Below, piece by piece: positions 9,162-17,883 of a stretch of DNA of 64,000 nucleotides. The notes under the pieces were generated by a model. It worked only from the letters and a program-made list of their open reading frames with translations, did no database searches and was not told the DNA's origin. The stretch covers positions 62,001-126,000 of the forward strand of contig NZ_JANUFD010000011.1 in NCBI RefSeq assembly GCF_024807945.1, given 5' to 3'. Numbering within the stretch: the first letter of the stretch is position 1; the number at the start of each line of letters is the position of its first letter. The translations under genes were made by a program, and so were the position numbers. Origin of the DNA: Pseudomonas sp. JUb42 (GTDB lineage Bacteria > Pseudomonadota > Gammaproteobacteria > Pseudomonadales > Pseudomonadaceae).

Positions 9162-9185
9162 CTAAGTTGTTACACAACGATACCG

Positions 9186-10595
9186 TTAGAGCGGCTTGCC
9201 ACGATTACCATGCTGACTGACGAAGGCCTGTATGGCTTTCAGGTCATTTGGCAGAACGGTGCAACGTTCTTCGCGCTCGAACAAATCAGACAAATGTGCA
9301 GGCAGCTCAAGCGCTTTTCCTACACCCGCCTTCTCCACTGCCTCGGGGAATTTGACCGGATGCGCCGTCCCCAACACCACCATCGGAGTGTCCAGGCTGC
9401 GGCGGCAGGCGCGCGCGGCCTTGACGCCGATGGCGGTGTGCGGATCAAGCACTTCACCGGTAGCGGCAAAGACTTCGGCGATGGTTTCGCAGGTCTGCTC
9501 GTCGCTGACAGCCAGGGAGTCGAACAGCTTGCGGGTCTCGTTCCAGCGGTCGTCTTCGACGCTGAAACCGCCACCCTGCTTGAAGGTGTCCATCAGACCA
9601 GCAATGGCCGCACCGTTGCGCCCATGCATGTCGAACAGAAGGCGCTCGAAGTTCGACGAGACCATGATGTCCATGGACGGCGACAGCGTGGCGTGCAGGG
9701 TTTCCTTGACGTACTGATTGCCGCTCATGAAGCGGTGCAGGATGTCGTTGCGATTGGTTGCAACGATCAGCTGGCTGATCGGCAGGCCCATGTTGCGTGC
9801 CAGGTAACCGGCGAAGATATCGCCGAAGTTGCCGGTCGGCACCGAAAACGCCACCGAGCGAGCCGGGCCGCCCAGCTGCAGGGCTGCGTGGAAGTAGTAG
9901 ACGATCTGGGCCATGATCCGCGCCCAGTTGATCGAGTTGACGGCGACCAGACGGGTGCCCTTGAGGAAACCCTGGTCGGCGAAGCTGTTCTTGACCATTT
10001 CCTGGCAGTCGTCGAAGTTGCCTTCTACCGCAATGTTATGGATGTTTTCGCCGAAGATAGTCGTCATCTGCCGACGCTGAACTTCCGAAACACGGTTGTT
10101 CGGGTGCAGGATGAAGATGTCGACGTTGTCGCAACGGCGGCAACCTTCAATGGCTGCCGAGCCGGTATCACCGGACGTGGCGCCAATGATCACCACGCGC
10201 TCGCCACGCTTGGCCAGCACGTAATCCAGCAGGCGACCCAGCAGTTGCAGGGCGAAGTCCTTGAACGCCAGGGTCGGGCCGTGGAACAGCTCCAGCACCC
10301 ATTCATTGCCATTGAGCTGACGCAGCGGCGCAACAGCGCTGTGGGCGAACACGCCGTAGGTTTCTTCGAGAATCTTCTTGAAATCGGAATCGGGAATGCT
10401 ACCGGTCACGAAGGGGCGCATGACCCGGAAAGCCAGCTCGTGATACGGCAGGCCGGCCCAGGAAGCAATTTCTTCCTGGGTGAAACGTGGCAGGTTCTCC
10501 GGAACATACAGACCGCCGTCACTGGCCAGGCCAGCAAGCAACACGTCTTCGAAATTCAGGGCTGGCGCCTGGCCGCGAGTACTGATGTAGCGCAT
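9186..10595 (-). CDS. thrC: Threonine synthase
   Basis: PLP-dependent enzyme of 469 residues converting O-phosphohomoserine to threonine. Family features seen: N-terminal MRYISTRGQAPALNFEDVLLAGLA, the PLP-lysine region TLAFKDFALQLLG, and the phosphate/cofactor-binding GATSGDTGSAA. Length fits the longer bacterial and yeast-like threonine synthases. It lies downstream of hom on the same strand with a 111-base gap that holds a hairpin repeat. A terminator follows at 9142-9161. Confidence 0.97.
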   Translation of the reverse strand: MRYISTRGQAPALNFEDVLLAGLASDGGLYVPENLPRFTQEEIASWAGLPYHELAFRVMRPFVTGSIPDSDFKKILEETYGVFAHSAVAPLRQLNGNEWVLELFHGPTLAFKDFALQLLGRLLDYVLAKRGERVVIIGATSGDTGSAAIEGCRRCDNVDIFILHPNNRVSEVQRRQMTTIFGENIHNIAVEGNFDDCQEMVKNSFADQGFLKGTRLVAVNSINWARIMAQIVYYFHAALQLGGPARSVAFSVPTGNFGDIFAGYLARNMGLPISQLIVATNRNDILHRFMSGNQYVKETLHATLSPSMDIMVSSNFERLLFDMHGRNGAAIAGLMDTFKQGGGFSVEDDRWNETRKLFDSLAVSDEQTCETIAEVFAATGEVLDPHTAIGVKAARACRRSLDTPMVVLGTAHPVKFPEAVEKAGVGKALELPAHLSDLFEREERCTVLPNDLKAIQAFVSQHGNRGKPL

Positions 10596-10615
10596 GGGGA
10601 TAAAACCTTTGGTTT

Positions 10616-10698
10616 AGCTGCAAGCTTCAAGTTTCAAGCTGCAAGTTAAAAGCGAATCGTGATCGCTCCTGGCTTGCAGCTTGAGGCTGACAGCTTGC
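10616..10698. repeat. Intercistronic AAGCTTCAAGCTGCAAG-type hairpin repeat (hom-thrC)
   Basis: Between hom and thrC lies a run of AGCTGCAAG/CTTCAAG units. A perfect 11-base inverted repeat, CAAGCTGCAAG (10635-10645) / CTTGCAGCTTG (10673-10683), can form a hairpin in either transcript. A related sequence lies between guaB and guaA near 44546-44650. The position inside an operon suggests a mobile repeat or an mRNA-stability element rather than a terminator, since no T run follows. Confidence 0.7.
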
Positions 10699-10706
10699 CG
10701 CTGCTG

Positions 10707-12011
10707 TTAGTTGAGATGTTCGACGCGAATACGAACCACCGGCCCGACGACGTCCTGCAAGGCTTCCAGCGCCTTGATGGCTTCGTTCATATGCTGTTCC
10801 AGCACGCGATGCGTCAGCAGGATCATGGGTACGAGGCCGTCGTGTTCTTCGACTTCTTTCTGCATGATCGATTCGATATTGATCCCGCGCTCCGACAGGA
10901 TGCTCGCCACCTGGGCCAATACGCCCGGATGATCCTTGCCCTGGATACGCAAGTAATAGGCGCTCTCGCAGGCTTCGATCGGCAGGATCGGATGGGCCGA
11001 CAGGCTGTCCGGCTGGAACGCCAGGTGCGGCACGCGATTCTCCGGGTCGGAAGTCATGGCACGAACCACGTCCACCAGGTCGGCGATAACCGAGGAAGCC
11101 GTTGGCTCCATGCCGGCACCGGCACCGTAGAACAGCGTCGAACCGGCGGCGTCGCCGTTGACCATCACGGCGTTCATCACGCCATTGACGTTGGCGATCA
11201 GGCGGTCGGCCGGGATCAGGGTCGGATGGACCCGCAGTTCGATACCCGAAGCAGTGCTACGGGCCACGCCCAGGTGCTTGATGCGATAGCCCAGCGCTTC
11301 GGCATAGTTGACGTCAGCAGTGGTCAACTTGGTGATGCCTTCGGTGTAGGCCTTGTCGAATTGCAGCGGGATACCGAACGCGATCGATGCCAGGATGGTC
11401 AGCTTGTGCGCGGCATCGATGCCTTCGACGTCAAAAGTCGGATCGGCTTCGGCGTAACCGAGAGCCTGGGCTTCAGCGAGCACGTCAGGGAAGGTGCGAC
11501 CCTTCTCACGCATCTCGGTGAGGATGAAGTTACCGGTGCCGTTGATGATCCCGGCAACCCAGTTGATGCGGTTGGCCGACAGGCCTTCACGGATGGCCTT
11601 GATCACCGGGATACCACCGGCAACTGCGGCTTCGAACGCAACGATCACACCCTTCTCGCGGGCCTTGGCGAAGATCTCGTTGCCGTGCACGGCGATCAGC
11701 GCCTTGTTGGCAGTGACCACGTGCTTGCCGTTTTCAATGGCCTTGAGCACCAGCTCGCGAGCCACGGTGTAGCCGCCAATCAGTTCGATGACGATATCAA
11801 TTTCGGGGTTGCTGGCGACCGCGAACACGTCGGTCGTGGTCGGTGTACCGGTAATCTGGCAATTGGGGTTGGGTGTGCGAACGGCAATTTGCGCCACTTC
11901 GATTCCACGCCCGGCACGGCGGGCAATCTCCTCGGCGTTGCGCTGAAGAACGTTGAAGGTACCGCCACCGACAGTACCCAGCCCACAGATGCCTACTTTG
12001 ACCGGTTTCAC
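10707..12011 (-). CDS. hom: Homoserine dehydrogenase
   Basis: Reduces aspartate semialdehyde to homoserine, the branch point to threonine and methionine. The 434 residues comprise an N-terminal NAD(P)-binding domain (VKVGICGLGTVGGGTFNVL), the catalytic domain with NKALIAVHGNEIF and FEAAVAGGIPVIKAIREGL, and a C-terminal ACT domain (about 355-430, HPGVLAQVASILSERGINI) that normally confers threonine feedback. It is a stand-alone enzyme without an aspartokinase fusion. It is upstream of thrC on the same strand and downstream of dsbC, from which a hairpin at 12059-12079 separates it. Confidence 0.97.
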   Translation of the reverse strand: MKPVKVGICGLGTVGGGTFNVLQRNAEEIARRAGRGIEVAQIAVRTPNPNCQITGTPTTTDVFAVASNPEIDIVIELIGGYTVARELVLKAIENGKHVVTANKALIAVHGNEIFAKAREKGVIVAFEAAVAGGIPVIKAIREGLSANRINWVAGIINGTGNFILTEMREKGRTFPDVLAEAQALGYAEADPTFDVEGIDAAHKLTILASIAFGIPLQFDKAYTEGITKLTTADVNYAEALGYRIKHLGVARSTASGIELRVHPTLIPADRLIANVNGVMNAVMVNGDAAGSTLFYGAGAGMEPTASSVIADLVDVVRAMTSDPENRVPHLAFQPDSLSAHPILPIEACESAYYLRIQGKDHPGVLAQVASILSERGINIESIMQKEVEEHDGLVPMILLTHRVLEQHMNEAIKALEALQDVVGPVVRIRVEHLN

Positions 12012-12058
12012 TATGAACTCCCCGTAAAACGACCGGCTTGGGACCGACCGTGGAAAAC

Positions 12059-12079
12059 AGCCGCAAAAAACATGCGGCT
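12059..12079 (-). terminator. Hairpin between dsbC and hom
   Basis: Inverted repeat AGCCGCA (12059-12065) / TGCGGCT (12073-12079) with a seven-base A/T-rich loop. Read on the minus strand it is followed by GTTTTCC. It is a weak intrinsic terminator or attenuating hairpin after dsbC and before hom. Confidence 0.5.
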
Positions 12080-12090
12080 CTCTGAATGGT

Positions 12091-12831
12091 TTATTTAGCG
12101 GCCAGGGCCAGCTTGGCGACTTGCGGTGCCGGTTGATAACCCGGAATCAGCTGACCGTCAGCCAGGACAATGGCAGGCGTGCCATTGACGCCGATCGACT
12201 GGCCCATGGCGAATTGCTTGGTCACTGGATTGGCGCACTTGGGCGCTTCGATATTCTTGCCGTCGACCATGCGGTTCATGGCGTCCTTGCGATCCTTGGA
12301 GCACCAGACCGCCTGCAATTGCTCGTCACCCGGCGAGCCGAGGCCCTGGCGCGGGAACGCCACATAACGCACTTCGATACCCAGCTTGTTCAGCGCGGGC
12401 ACTTCGGCGTGCAGCTTGTGGCAGTACGGACAGGTCGTATCAGTAAACACAGTGATATGGGATTTGGTCTCGCCAATCGCCGGATAGACCACCATTTCGG
12501 CAGTCGGGATGCCATTGATGGTTTTCGAAATGGCCAGGCGTTCGGTCTTCTCGGTCAGGTTGACCGGCTTGCCACCCTGGATCTGATAGAGGTTGCCCTG
12601 CATCACGAACTGGCCGTCGGCGCTGGCATAGAGTACGCGCCCCCCTTGCAACTTGACCTCATACAGGCCGTTGAGCGGGCTGCTGGCGATGCTGTCCACG
12701 GGCAGTTCCAACTCAAGAGACGCCAGGGTCTTGCGGATGGCTTGCTCAGCGGCGGCATCCGCCTGGGCGAACATACTGAAGCTGTTGGTCAGCACTACGG
12801 CAGCGGCAGCGATAATCCGGGTCACGCGCAT
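12091..12831 (-). CDS. dsbC: Thiol:disulfide interchange protein DsbC
   Basis: Periplasmic disulfide isomerase of 246 residues. ATG 12831 is chosen: GAGGA lies six bases upstream and the first 25 residues form a signal peptide ending near FAQADA. The N-terminal dimerisation domain (about 26-90) precedes a thioredoxin domain with the active site TTCPYC (C134, C137) and a second cysteine pair (VWCSKDRK and APKCANP). The cis-proline region is GVNGTPAIV. It follows xerD on the same strand, the usual arrangement in Pseudomonas. Confidence 0.96.
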   Translation of the reverse strand: MRVTRIIAAAAVVLTNSFSMFAQADAAAEQAIRKTLASLELELPVDSIASSPLNGLYEVKLQGGRVLYASADGQFVMQGNLYQIQGGKPVNLTEKTERLAISKTINGIPTAEMVVYPAIGETKSHITVFTDTTCPYCHKLHAEVPALNKLGIEVRYVAFPRQGLGSPGDEQLQAVWCSKDRKDAMNRMVDGKNIEAPKCANPVTKQFAMGQSIGVNGTPAIVLADGQLIPGYQPAPQVAKLALAAK

Positions 12832-12952
12832 GAAAAATCCTCGAGCGGTGGGCAGCGGGGTGGCTCTGAAAACAGGGATGGCCAGCCTCAATCTGCGAAA
12901 CCGGCAAAGCCTATCACATAAGGTAAGCGAGGCCGACAGCGCGCACGCCTGT

Positions 12953-13849
12953 TTACCCTCGCGGGTGATGTTTGGCATGCATCTCTTGCAATCTGGCCCG
13001 AGCCACATGGGTGTAGATCTGCGTGGTCGACAGATCGCTGTGGCCCAGCAGCATCTGCACCACCCGCAAATCGGCGCCATGGTTGAGCAGATGGGTGGCA
13101 AAGGCATGACGCAAGGTGTGGGGTGACAAGGCAGCACTGATGCCCGCCACTTTCGCCTGATGTTTGATGCGGTGCCAGAAGGTCTGCCGGGTCATCTGCT
13201 CGCCGCGCTGGCTGGGGAACAGCACATCGCTGGGGCGGCCGTTGAGCAGTTCGCCGCGACCGTCTCGCAGATAGCGCTCAACCCAGACAATCGCCTCCTC
13301 GCCCATGGGCACCAGCCGCTCCTTGCTGCCCTTGCCCATGACCCGTAGCACGCCCTGACGCAGATTGACCTGGTCCAGGGTCAGGCTGATCAACTCAGTG
13401 ACCCGCAGGCCGCAGGCATACAGCACCTCAAGCATGGCGCGGTCGCGCTGGCCGATGGCTTCACTCAGGTCAGGCGCCGCCAACAGGGCCTCCACGTCAG
13501 CTTCCGACAGCGATTTGGGCAGTGGCCGACCCAGTTGCGGCATGTCGACCTGTAAGGTTGGGTCAATGGCGATCAGTTTTTCCCGCAGCAGATAGCGATA
13601 AAAGCCACGTACGCCAGAGAGAAAGCGCGCTGTCGAGCGCGGTTTGTAGGCATTGTCCAGACGCCAGCCAAGATGATCGAGAATGGCATCGCGACTGACA
13701 CCGACCAGCTCGATGCCCCGCTCCTGCAACCAGCCATTGAAAAGCGCCAGGTCGCTGCGATAGGAATCGCGAGTGTTGTCCGAAAGGCCTTTTTCCAGCC
13801 AGAGCGCGTCGAGGAATTGGTCTATCAGAGGGTGATCGATGGCGGGCAT
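12953..13849 (-). CDS. xerD: Site-specific tyrosine recombinase XerD
   Basis: Tyrosine recombinase of 298 residues which with XerC resolves chromosome dimers at dif. It has an N-terminal SAM-like core-binding domain (LSDNTRDSYRSDLALF) and a C-terminal catalytic domain. The catalytic set is visible: Arg in YACGLRVTELI, Lys in MGKGSKERLVP, HxxR in SPHTLRHAFATHLL, His in LGHSDLSTTQ and Tyr in IYTHV. Length is standard. It is upstream of dsbC on the minus strand. Confidence 0.97.
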   Translation of the reverse strand: MPAIDHPLIDQFLDALWLEKGLSDNTRDSYRSDLALFNGWLQERGIELVGVSRDAILDHLGWRLDNAYKPRSTARFLSGVRGFYRYLLREKLIAIDPTLQVDMPQLGRPLPKSLSEADVEALLAAPDLSEAIGQRDRAMLEVLYACGLRVTELISLTLDQVNLRQGVLRVMGKGSKERLVPMGEEAIVWVERYLRDGRGELLNGRPSDVLFPSQRGEQMTRQTFWHRIKHQAKVAGISAALSPHTLRHAFATHLLNHGADLRVVQMLLGHSDLSTTQIYTHVARARLQEMHAKHHPRG

Positions 13850-13941
13850 GGTTGGTTCGAGGGCTTGCAGGGAAAGCGGGGAGGATACCGCATTCAGTCA
13901 TAAAAACAGCAAGCACAGGAATGATCGAAGGGGGAGTAAAT

Positions 13942-14031
13942 GTGGGAGCGAATTCATTCGCGAAAGCTCGGCTCCAGGCGATAGAGATGTATCGATTGTA
14001 TCGGCCTCTTCGCGAATGAATTCGCTCCCAC
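13942..14031. repeat. REP-pair hairpin (copy 1), GGGAGCGAATTC class
   Basis: Perfect inverted repeat: the left arm 13942-13964 begins GTGGGAGCGAATTC and the right arm 14009-14031 ends GAATTCGCTCCCAC, 23 bases each, with a 44-base spacer. It lies between xerD and rplS. Related copies are at 26382-26469, 29237-29327 and 46816-46904, all intergenic. This is the REP-doublet (REPIN-like) form typical of fluorescent pseudomonads. Confidence 0.9.
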
Positions 14032-14074
14032 CGTCCGCCCCGGCGGGTAGGTTTTCGAGCTTCTCGCGGACAAC

Positions 14075-14105
14075 AAAAAAGGCAGCCCGCAGGCTGCCTT
14101 TTTTT
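14075..14105. terminator. Bidirectional intrinsic terminator after rplS
   Basis: AAAAAAGGCAGCC (14075-14087) pairs with GGCTGCCTTTTTT (14092-14104) around a CGCA loop. Poly-A on the left and poly-T on the right allow termination in both directions; on the minus strand it ends the rpsP-rimM-trmD-rplS transcript 17 bases after the rplS stop. Confidence 0.9.
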
Positions 14106-14121
14106 GCATCGGAAGCTGGAC

Positions 14122-14472
14122 TTAAGCCAGTTTTTCCTTGATGCGAGCTGCTTTACCGGACAGGTCACGCAGGTAGTACAGTTTGGCCTTGCGAACGTCA
14201 CCGCGACGTTTCACAGCCAGGCTGTCGATTTGCGGGCTGTAGGTCTGGAAAGTACGCTCTACGCCAACACCGTTGGAGATTTTACGAACAGTGAAAGCAC
14301 TGTTCACGCCACGGTTACGCTTGGCAATTACTACGCCTTCGAACGCCTGCAGACGTGCGCGGTCGCCTTCCTTCACTTTCACCTGAACGACAATAGTGTC
14401 GCCCGGGGCAAAGGTAGGGATCTCTTTGGTCATCTGCTCTGCTTCGAGTGCAAGAATGATTTTGTTAGTCAT
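14122..14472 (-). CDS. rplS: 50S ribosomal protein L19
   Basis: Large-subunit protein at the 30S/50S interface, 116 residues. Recognised by FAPGDTIVVQVKVKEG, LQAFEGVVIAKRNRGVNSAF and the C-terminal RRGDVRKAKLYYLRDLSGKAARIKEK. Start ATG 14472 with an AGGAG site upstream. It is the last gene of the rpsP-rimM-trmD-rplS operon and is followed directly by a strong terminator. Confidence 0.98.
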   Translation of the reverse strand: MTNKIILALEAEQMTKEIPTFAPGDTIVVQVKVKEGDRARLQAFEGVVIAKRNRGVNSAFTVRKISNGVGVERTFQTYSPQIDSLAVKRRGDVRKAKLYYLRDLSGKAARIKEKLA

Positions 14473-14515
14473 GCTGTGCTCCTAAGGTAATCCGTCTGGA
14501 TCAACCATCGATACG

Positions 14516-15268
14516 TTAACTATCGTCCCGCTCGCGGATGTATTCCGCCAGCAGCTTCTTCTCTTCTCCAGAAAGCGAGCGGCTTTCCAGAAGATCGGCG
14601 CGTCGTTCAAAGGTCCTTCCAAGGGACTGCTGTAAACGCCAACGCCGGATGTGTGCGTGGTTGCCACTCAGCAACACGTCGGGAACACGCTGATCCGCAT
14701 ACACCTCCGGTCGGGTGTAATGCGGGCAATCCAGCAGACCGTCCGTGAAGGAATCTTCCTCCGCGGAGTCCACATGCCCTAAAGCTCCAGGCAGCAGTCG
14801 CGTAACCGCATCGATCAGTACCATTGCCGGCAGCTCGCCACCAGACAGTACGTAGTCACCAATCGACCACTCTTCATCGACATGAGCATCAATAAAACGC
14901 TCGTCAATGCCTTCATAGCGACCTGCGATCAGGATAAGTGCTTCTTCCTTCGCCAGTTCGCGTACCGCAGACTGATCCAGCTTGCGGCCTTGTGGCGACA
15001 GGTAAATCACCTTCGCCGCTTCCCCCGCCGCCTGCCTGGCCTGAACCAGAGCATCCTCCAGGGGCTTGATCTTCATCACCATGCCCGGACCACCGCCAAA
15101 CGGGCGATCGTCCACAGTGTGATGTCGATCCGCTGTGTAGTCCCGCGGGTTCCAACAAGTCAGCTGCAACAGCCCTTGTTTCACCGCACGACTGGTAATC
15201 CCATACTCACTGATGGCAGAAAACATCTCGGGAAACAGACTGATCACTTCTATGCGCAGGCTAGCCAT
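14516..15268 (-). CDS. trmD: tRNA (guanine-N1)-methyltransferase TrmD
   Basis: SPOUT-class enzyme of 250 residues that methylates G37 of tRNAs using S-adenosylmethionine, preventing frameshifting. Motifs: IEVISLFPEMF at the start, DDRPFGGGPGMVMK, and the trefoil-knot SAM site including LIAGRYEGIDERF, WSIGDYVLSGGELPAM and LDCPHYTRPEVY. Length is standard. The gap to rimM is only 3 bases and rplS follows after 43 bases. Confidence 0.98.
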   Translation of the reverse strand: MASLRIEVISLFPEMFSAISEYGITSRAVKQGLLQLTCWNPRDYTADRHHTVDDRPFGGGPGMVMKIKPLEDALVQARQAAGEAAKVIYLSPQGRKLDQSAVRELAKEEALILIAGRYEGIDERFIDAHVDEEWSIGDYVLSGGELPAMVLIDAVTRLLPGALGHVDSAEEDSFTDGLLDCPHYTRPEVYADQRVPDVLLSGNHAHIRRWRLQQSLGRTFERRADLLESRSLSGEEKKLLAEYIRERDDS

Positions 15269-15271
15269 GGC

Positions 15272-15808
15272 CTAGAAGTCCGCGTCCCATTCCACCTTCA
15301 TCTCGCCAGCACCCAGGTCAACGGCCAACACGCATTGCTCGGTATAGGGCAACAGGCGTTCACGATCATCCAGACTGCCCGCGCAGGGCTTTACCACCAT
15401 TACATCATTCGAGCCGGTTTCAAGAAGATGATCGATTTTCCCGAGCAGTTGCCCGAGTTGGTCGATGACCTTCAGACCTACGAGCTGGTACCAGTAGTAC
15501 TCGCCGTCGGTCAGATCAGGGAACAGGTTACGCGGCACGCAGATCTCATAACCGGACAGAAGACGAGCTTCCTCACGATCATCGAGACCCTTGAGCTTTG
15601 TGACCAGGAACTTGCCTTGCAAGCGTCCGCTGACCAGCTCTGCCTGTTTTACGCTCCCTTCGCGCCGAAGCGTCCAGTTCGTGTAGTCCAACAGGTTTCC
15701 AATTGGATCGGTAAAGGAATACACCTTCACTTCGCCGCGAACGCCATGTATTGAGAAGATTTTGCCGATAACGATCAAATCGTCGGCAGAGGCTGGCGTC
15801 GCGTTCAT
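15272..15808 (-). CDS. rimM: Ribosome maturation factor RimM
   Basis: Assists assembly of the 30S head and binds S19. The 178 residues have an N-terminal RimM domain (IVIGKIFSIHGVRGEVKVYSF) and a C-terminal PRC-barrel-like domain (GEYYWYQLVGLKVI, LLGKIDHLLETGSNDVMVV, LLPYTEQCVLAVDL). It is positioned 5 bases after rpsP and 3 bases before trmD, so translation is probably coupled. Confidence 0.98.
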   Translation of the reverse strand: MNATPASADDLIVIGKIFSIHGVRGEVKVYSFTDPIGNLLDYTNWTLRREGSVKQAELVSGRLQGKFLVTKLKGLDDREEARLLSGYEICVPRNLFPDLTDGEYYWYQLVGLKVIDQLGQLLGKIDHLLETGSNDVMVVKPCAGSLDDRERLLPYTEQCVLAVDLGAGEMKVEWDADF

Positions 15809-15813
15809 ATTGC

Positions 15814-16065
15814 TCAGGCCGCAGCCTTAGCGTTTTCCTTGAGCAGCTGTGCAACGCGCTCGGAAGTTTGTGCACCAACGCTCAGCCAGTAGTTGAGACG
15901 CTCTTGGTTCACGGACAGACGGATTTCCTGACCACGGGCAACCGGGTTGAAGAAACCGATTTGCTCTTTGTGCGAACCGTCACGCGCATTGCGGCTGTCG
16001 GTTACGGTCAGGTGGTAGAACGGGCGCTTTTTAGAGCCGCCCAGGGCAAGACGAATAGTTAGCAT
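15814..16065 (-). CDS. rpsP: 30S ribosomal protein S16
   Basis: Small-subunit protein of 83 residues beginning MLTIRLALGGSKKRPFYH; the family motif RNARDGSHKEQIGFFNP is clear. ATG 16065 is chosen over upstream in-frame codons since all homology starts there. It is the first gene of rpsP-rimM-trmD-rplS, preceded by a sigma-70-like promoter at 16138-16165. Confidence 0.98.
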   Translation of the reverse strand: MLTIRLALGGSKKRPFYHLTVTDSRNARDGSHKEQIGFFNPVARGQEIRLSVNQERLNYWLSVGAQTSERVAQLLKENAKAAA

Positions 16066-16137
16066 TGAACATCGTTCCTGTAGTCGGTGCTGCAAATCTA
16101 AGATGCACAGCGGGCATGGGTGCCCGAAAGGCCGCAT

Positions 16138-16165
16138 ATTCTAAGGAATATCCAGACTTTTGCAA
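16138..16165 (-). promoter_or_regulatory. Sigma-70-like promoter of the rpsP operon
   Basis: On the minus strand TTGCAA (16160-16165) is followed after 16 bases by TAGAAT (16138-16143). It lies about 70 bases upstream of the rpsP start and downstream of the ffh terminator, where the operon promoter is expected. Confidence 0.6.
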
Positions 16166-16239
16166 ATGACTTTTTCCGGCGCCTATCGGCATGCCATCCA
16201 GATCTGCTATGGAGCCGTCGATTAAAACGGCAGATAAAA

Positions 16240-16255
16240 GCCCGCAAGAGCGGGC
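16240..16255 (-). terminator. Intrinsic terminator of ffh
   Basis: GCCCGC (16240-16245) / GCGGGC (16250-16255) with a four-base loop; on the minus strand it is followed by TTTTATCTG. It lies 58 bases after the ffh stop. Confidence 0.8.
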
Positions 16256-16312
16256 CTGCCGGGGATTGCTCCCCGGATGAACGGTACGCAGACGGGTCTG
16301 CGCACCGCTCAA

Positions 16313-17689
16313 TTACATTTTTGGCATGCCGCCGCCAGGCATCATTCCGCCCAGGCCGCGCATCATTTTGGCCATTCCGCCCTTGGCGGAGAACTTCTTC
16401 ATCATCTTCTGCATCTGCTTGTGCTGCTTGATCAGACGCCCGATGTCCTGCACCTGGGTGCCGGAACCCATGGCGATACGACGCTTGCGCGAACCGCTGA
16501 TCAGGTCCGGGTCACGACGCTCGGCCGGGGTCATCGAGTTGATGATGGCTTCCATCTGCTTGAACTGCTTCTCGGCCGCGCCCTGGGCATTGCCCATCTG
16601 CGCCAGGTTCACACCGCCCATGTTCGGCAGCTTGTCCATCAGGCCGCCGAGGCCGCCCATGTTCTTCATTTGTTGCAACTGGTCGCGGAAGTCTTCGAGA
16701 TCGAAGCCTTTGCCTTTCTTCAGCTTCTTCGCCAGCTTGTCGGCTTTCTCTTTATCGAGGCCTTGTTCGGCCTGTTCAATAAGGCTGAGCACGTCGCCCA
16801 TGCCAAGGATGCGCGAGGCGATACGATCCGGGTGGAAAGGCTCGAGAGCGTCGCTCTTCTCGCCCATACCGATGAACTTGATCGGCTTGCCGGTAATCGC
16901 TCGCACCGACAGCGCCGCACCACCACGGGCGTCACCGTCGACCTTGGTCAGGATCACACCGGTCAGGGGCAGCGCGTCACCGAAGGCCTTGGCCGTGTTG
17001 GCGGCGTCCTGGCCGGTCATGGCGTCGACCACGAACAGCGTCTCGGCCGGCTTGACTGCGGCGTGCAGGGCCTGGATCTCGCCCATCATCTCGGCGTCGA
17101 TGTGCAGACGACCGGCGGTGTCGAGGATCACCACGTCGATGAATTTGAGTCTGGCTTCTTTAATAGCCGCGTTGGCGATATCCACCGGCTTCTGGCTGAT
17201 ATCGGACGGGAAGAAGGTCACGCCGATGTCGCTGGCCAGGGTTTCCAGTTGCTTGATCGCCGCCGGACGGTAAACGTCGGCCGAGACCACCATGACGGTT
17301 TTCTTCTTGCGCTCTTTAAGGAAGCGCGCCAGCTTGCCGGCAGTCGTGGTTTTACCCGCGCCCTGCAGACCGGCCATCAGGATCACGGCAGGCGGAGTCA
17401 CGTTGAGGGTCAGCTCTTCGTTGGCCACCCCCATCATTTCTTCCAGCTCGGCCTGGACGATCTTCACGAACGCCTGGCCCGGCGTCAGGCTGCGCGACAC
17501 CTCGGTGCCCACCGCCCGGTCCTTGACCTTGTTGACGAAGTCCTTGACCACCGGCAAGGCGACGTCGGCCTCCAGCAGCGCCATCCGCACTTCACGCAGG
17601 GTGTCTTTGATGTTGTCTTCGGTCAGCTTGGCCTTGCCGGTGACATGGCGCAGCGTCTGCGAGAGACGGTCAGTTAGATTTTCAAACAT
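16313..17689 (-). CDS. ffh: Signal recognition particle protein Ffh
   Basis: GTPase of the signal recognition particle, binding 4.5S RNA and signal sequences for co-translational targeting. The 458 residues have an N domain (MFENLTDRLSQTLRHVTGKA), a G domain with P-loop GLQGAGKTTTAGKLA, DTAGR and TKVDGDARGG, and a methionine-rich M domain ending in GMAKMMRGLGGMMPGGGM. Length is normal. It is divergent from the cytochrome-assembly-like gene at 17884. Confidence 0.98.
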   Translation of the reverse strand: MFENLTDRLSQTLRHVTGKAKLTEDNIKDTLREVRMALLEADVALPVVKDFVNKVKDRAVGTEVSRSLTPGQAFVKIVQAELEEMMGVANEELTLNVTPPAVILMAGLQGAGKTTTAGKLARFLKERKKKTVMVVSADVYRPAAIKQLETLASDIGVTFFPSDISQKPVDIANAAIKEARLKFIDVVILDTAGRLHIDAEMMGEIQALHAAVKPAETLFVVDAMTGQDAANTAKAFGDALPLTGVILTKVDGDARGGAALSVRAITGKPIKFIGMGEKSDALEPFHPDRIASRILGMGDVLSLIEQAEQGLDKEKADKLAKKLKKGKGFDLEDFRDQLQQMKNMGGLGGLMDKLPNMGGVNLAQMGNAQGAAEKQFKQMEAIINSMTPAERRDPDLISGSRKRRIAMGSGTQVQDIGRLIKQHKQMQKMMKKFSAKGGMAKMMRGLGGMMPGGGMPKM

Positions 17690-17883
17690 GCGCGATCCTT
17701 TCAGGTTCTCGAAGAACCCCGGTTGATGCGGCCCGGCCCGTGAAAAATGGCGCTCGGCGAGCCTGCGGTTTGAGCAGGTCGCGGATTATAGCGAAGACTC
17801 TGCGCGGCGGACACCATCGGTCTTTCGTGCAGCGTCGGTTCTATGCCAAACTCAGCGCCTTTCGGGCCCGTCCATCAGGATCT

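Noticed and set aside
9085..9177. Upstream extension of the hybrid kinase to TTG 9177
   Set aside because: The segment overlaps the thrC terminator and lacks a ribosome binding site; GTG 9084 is better supported.
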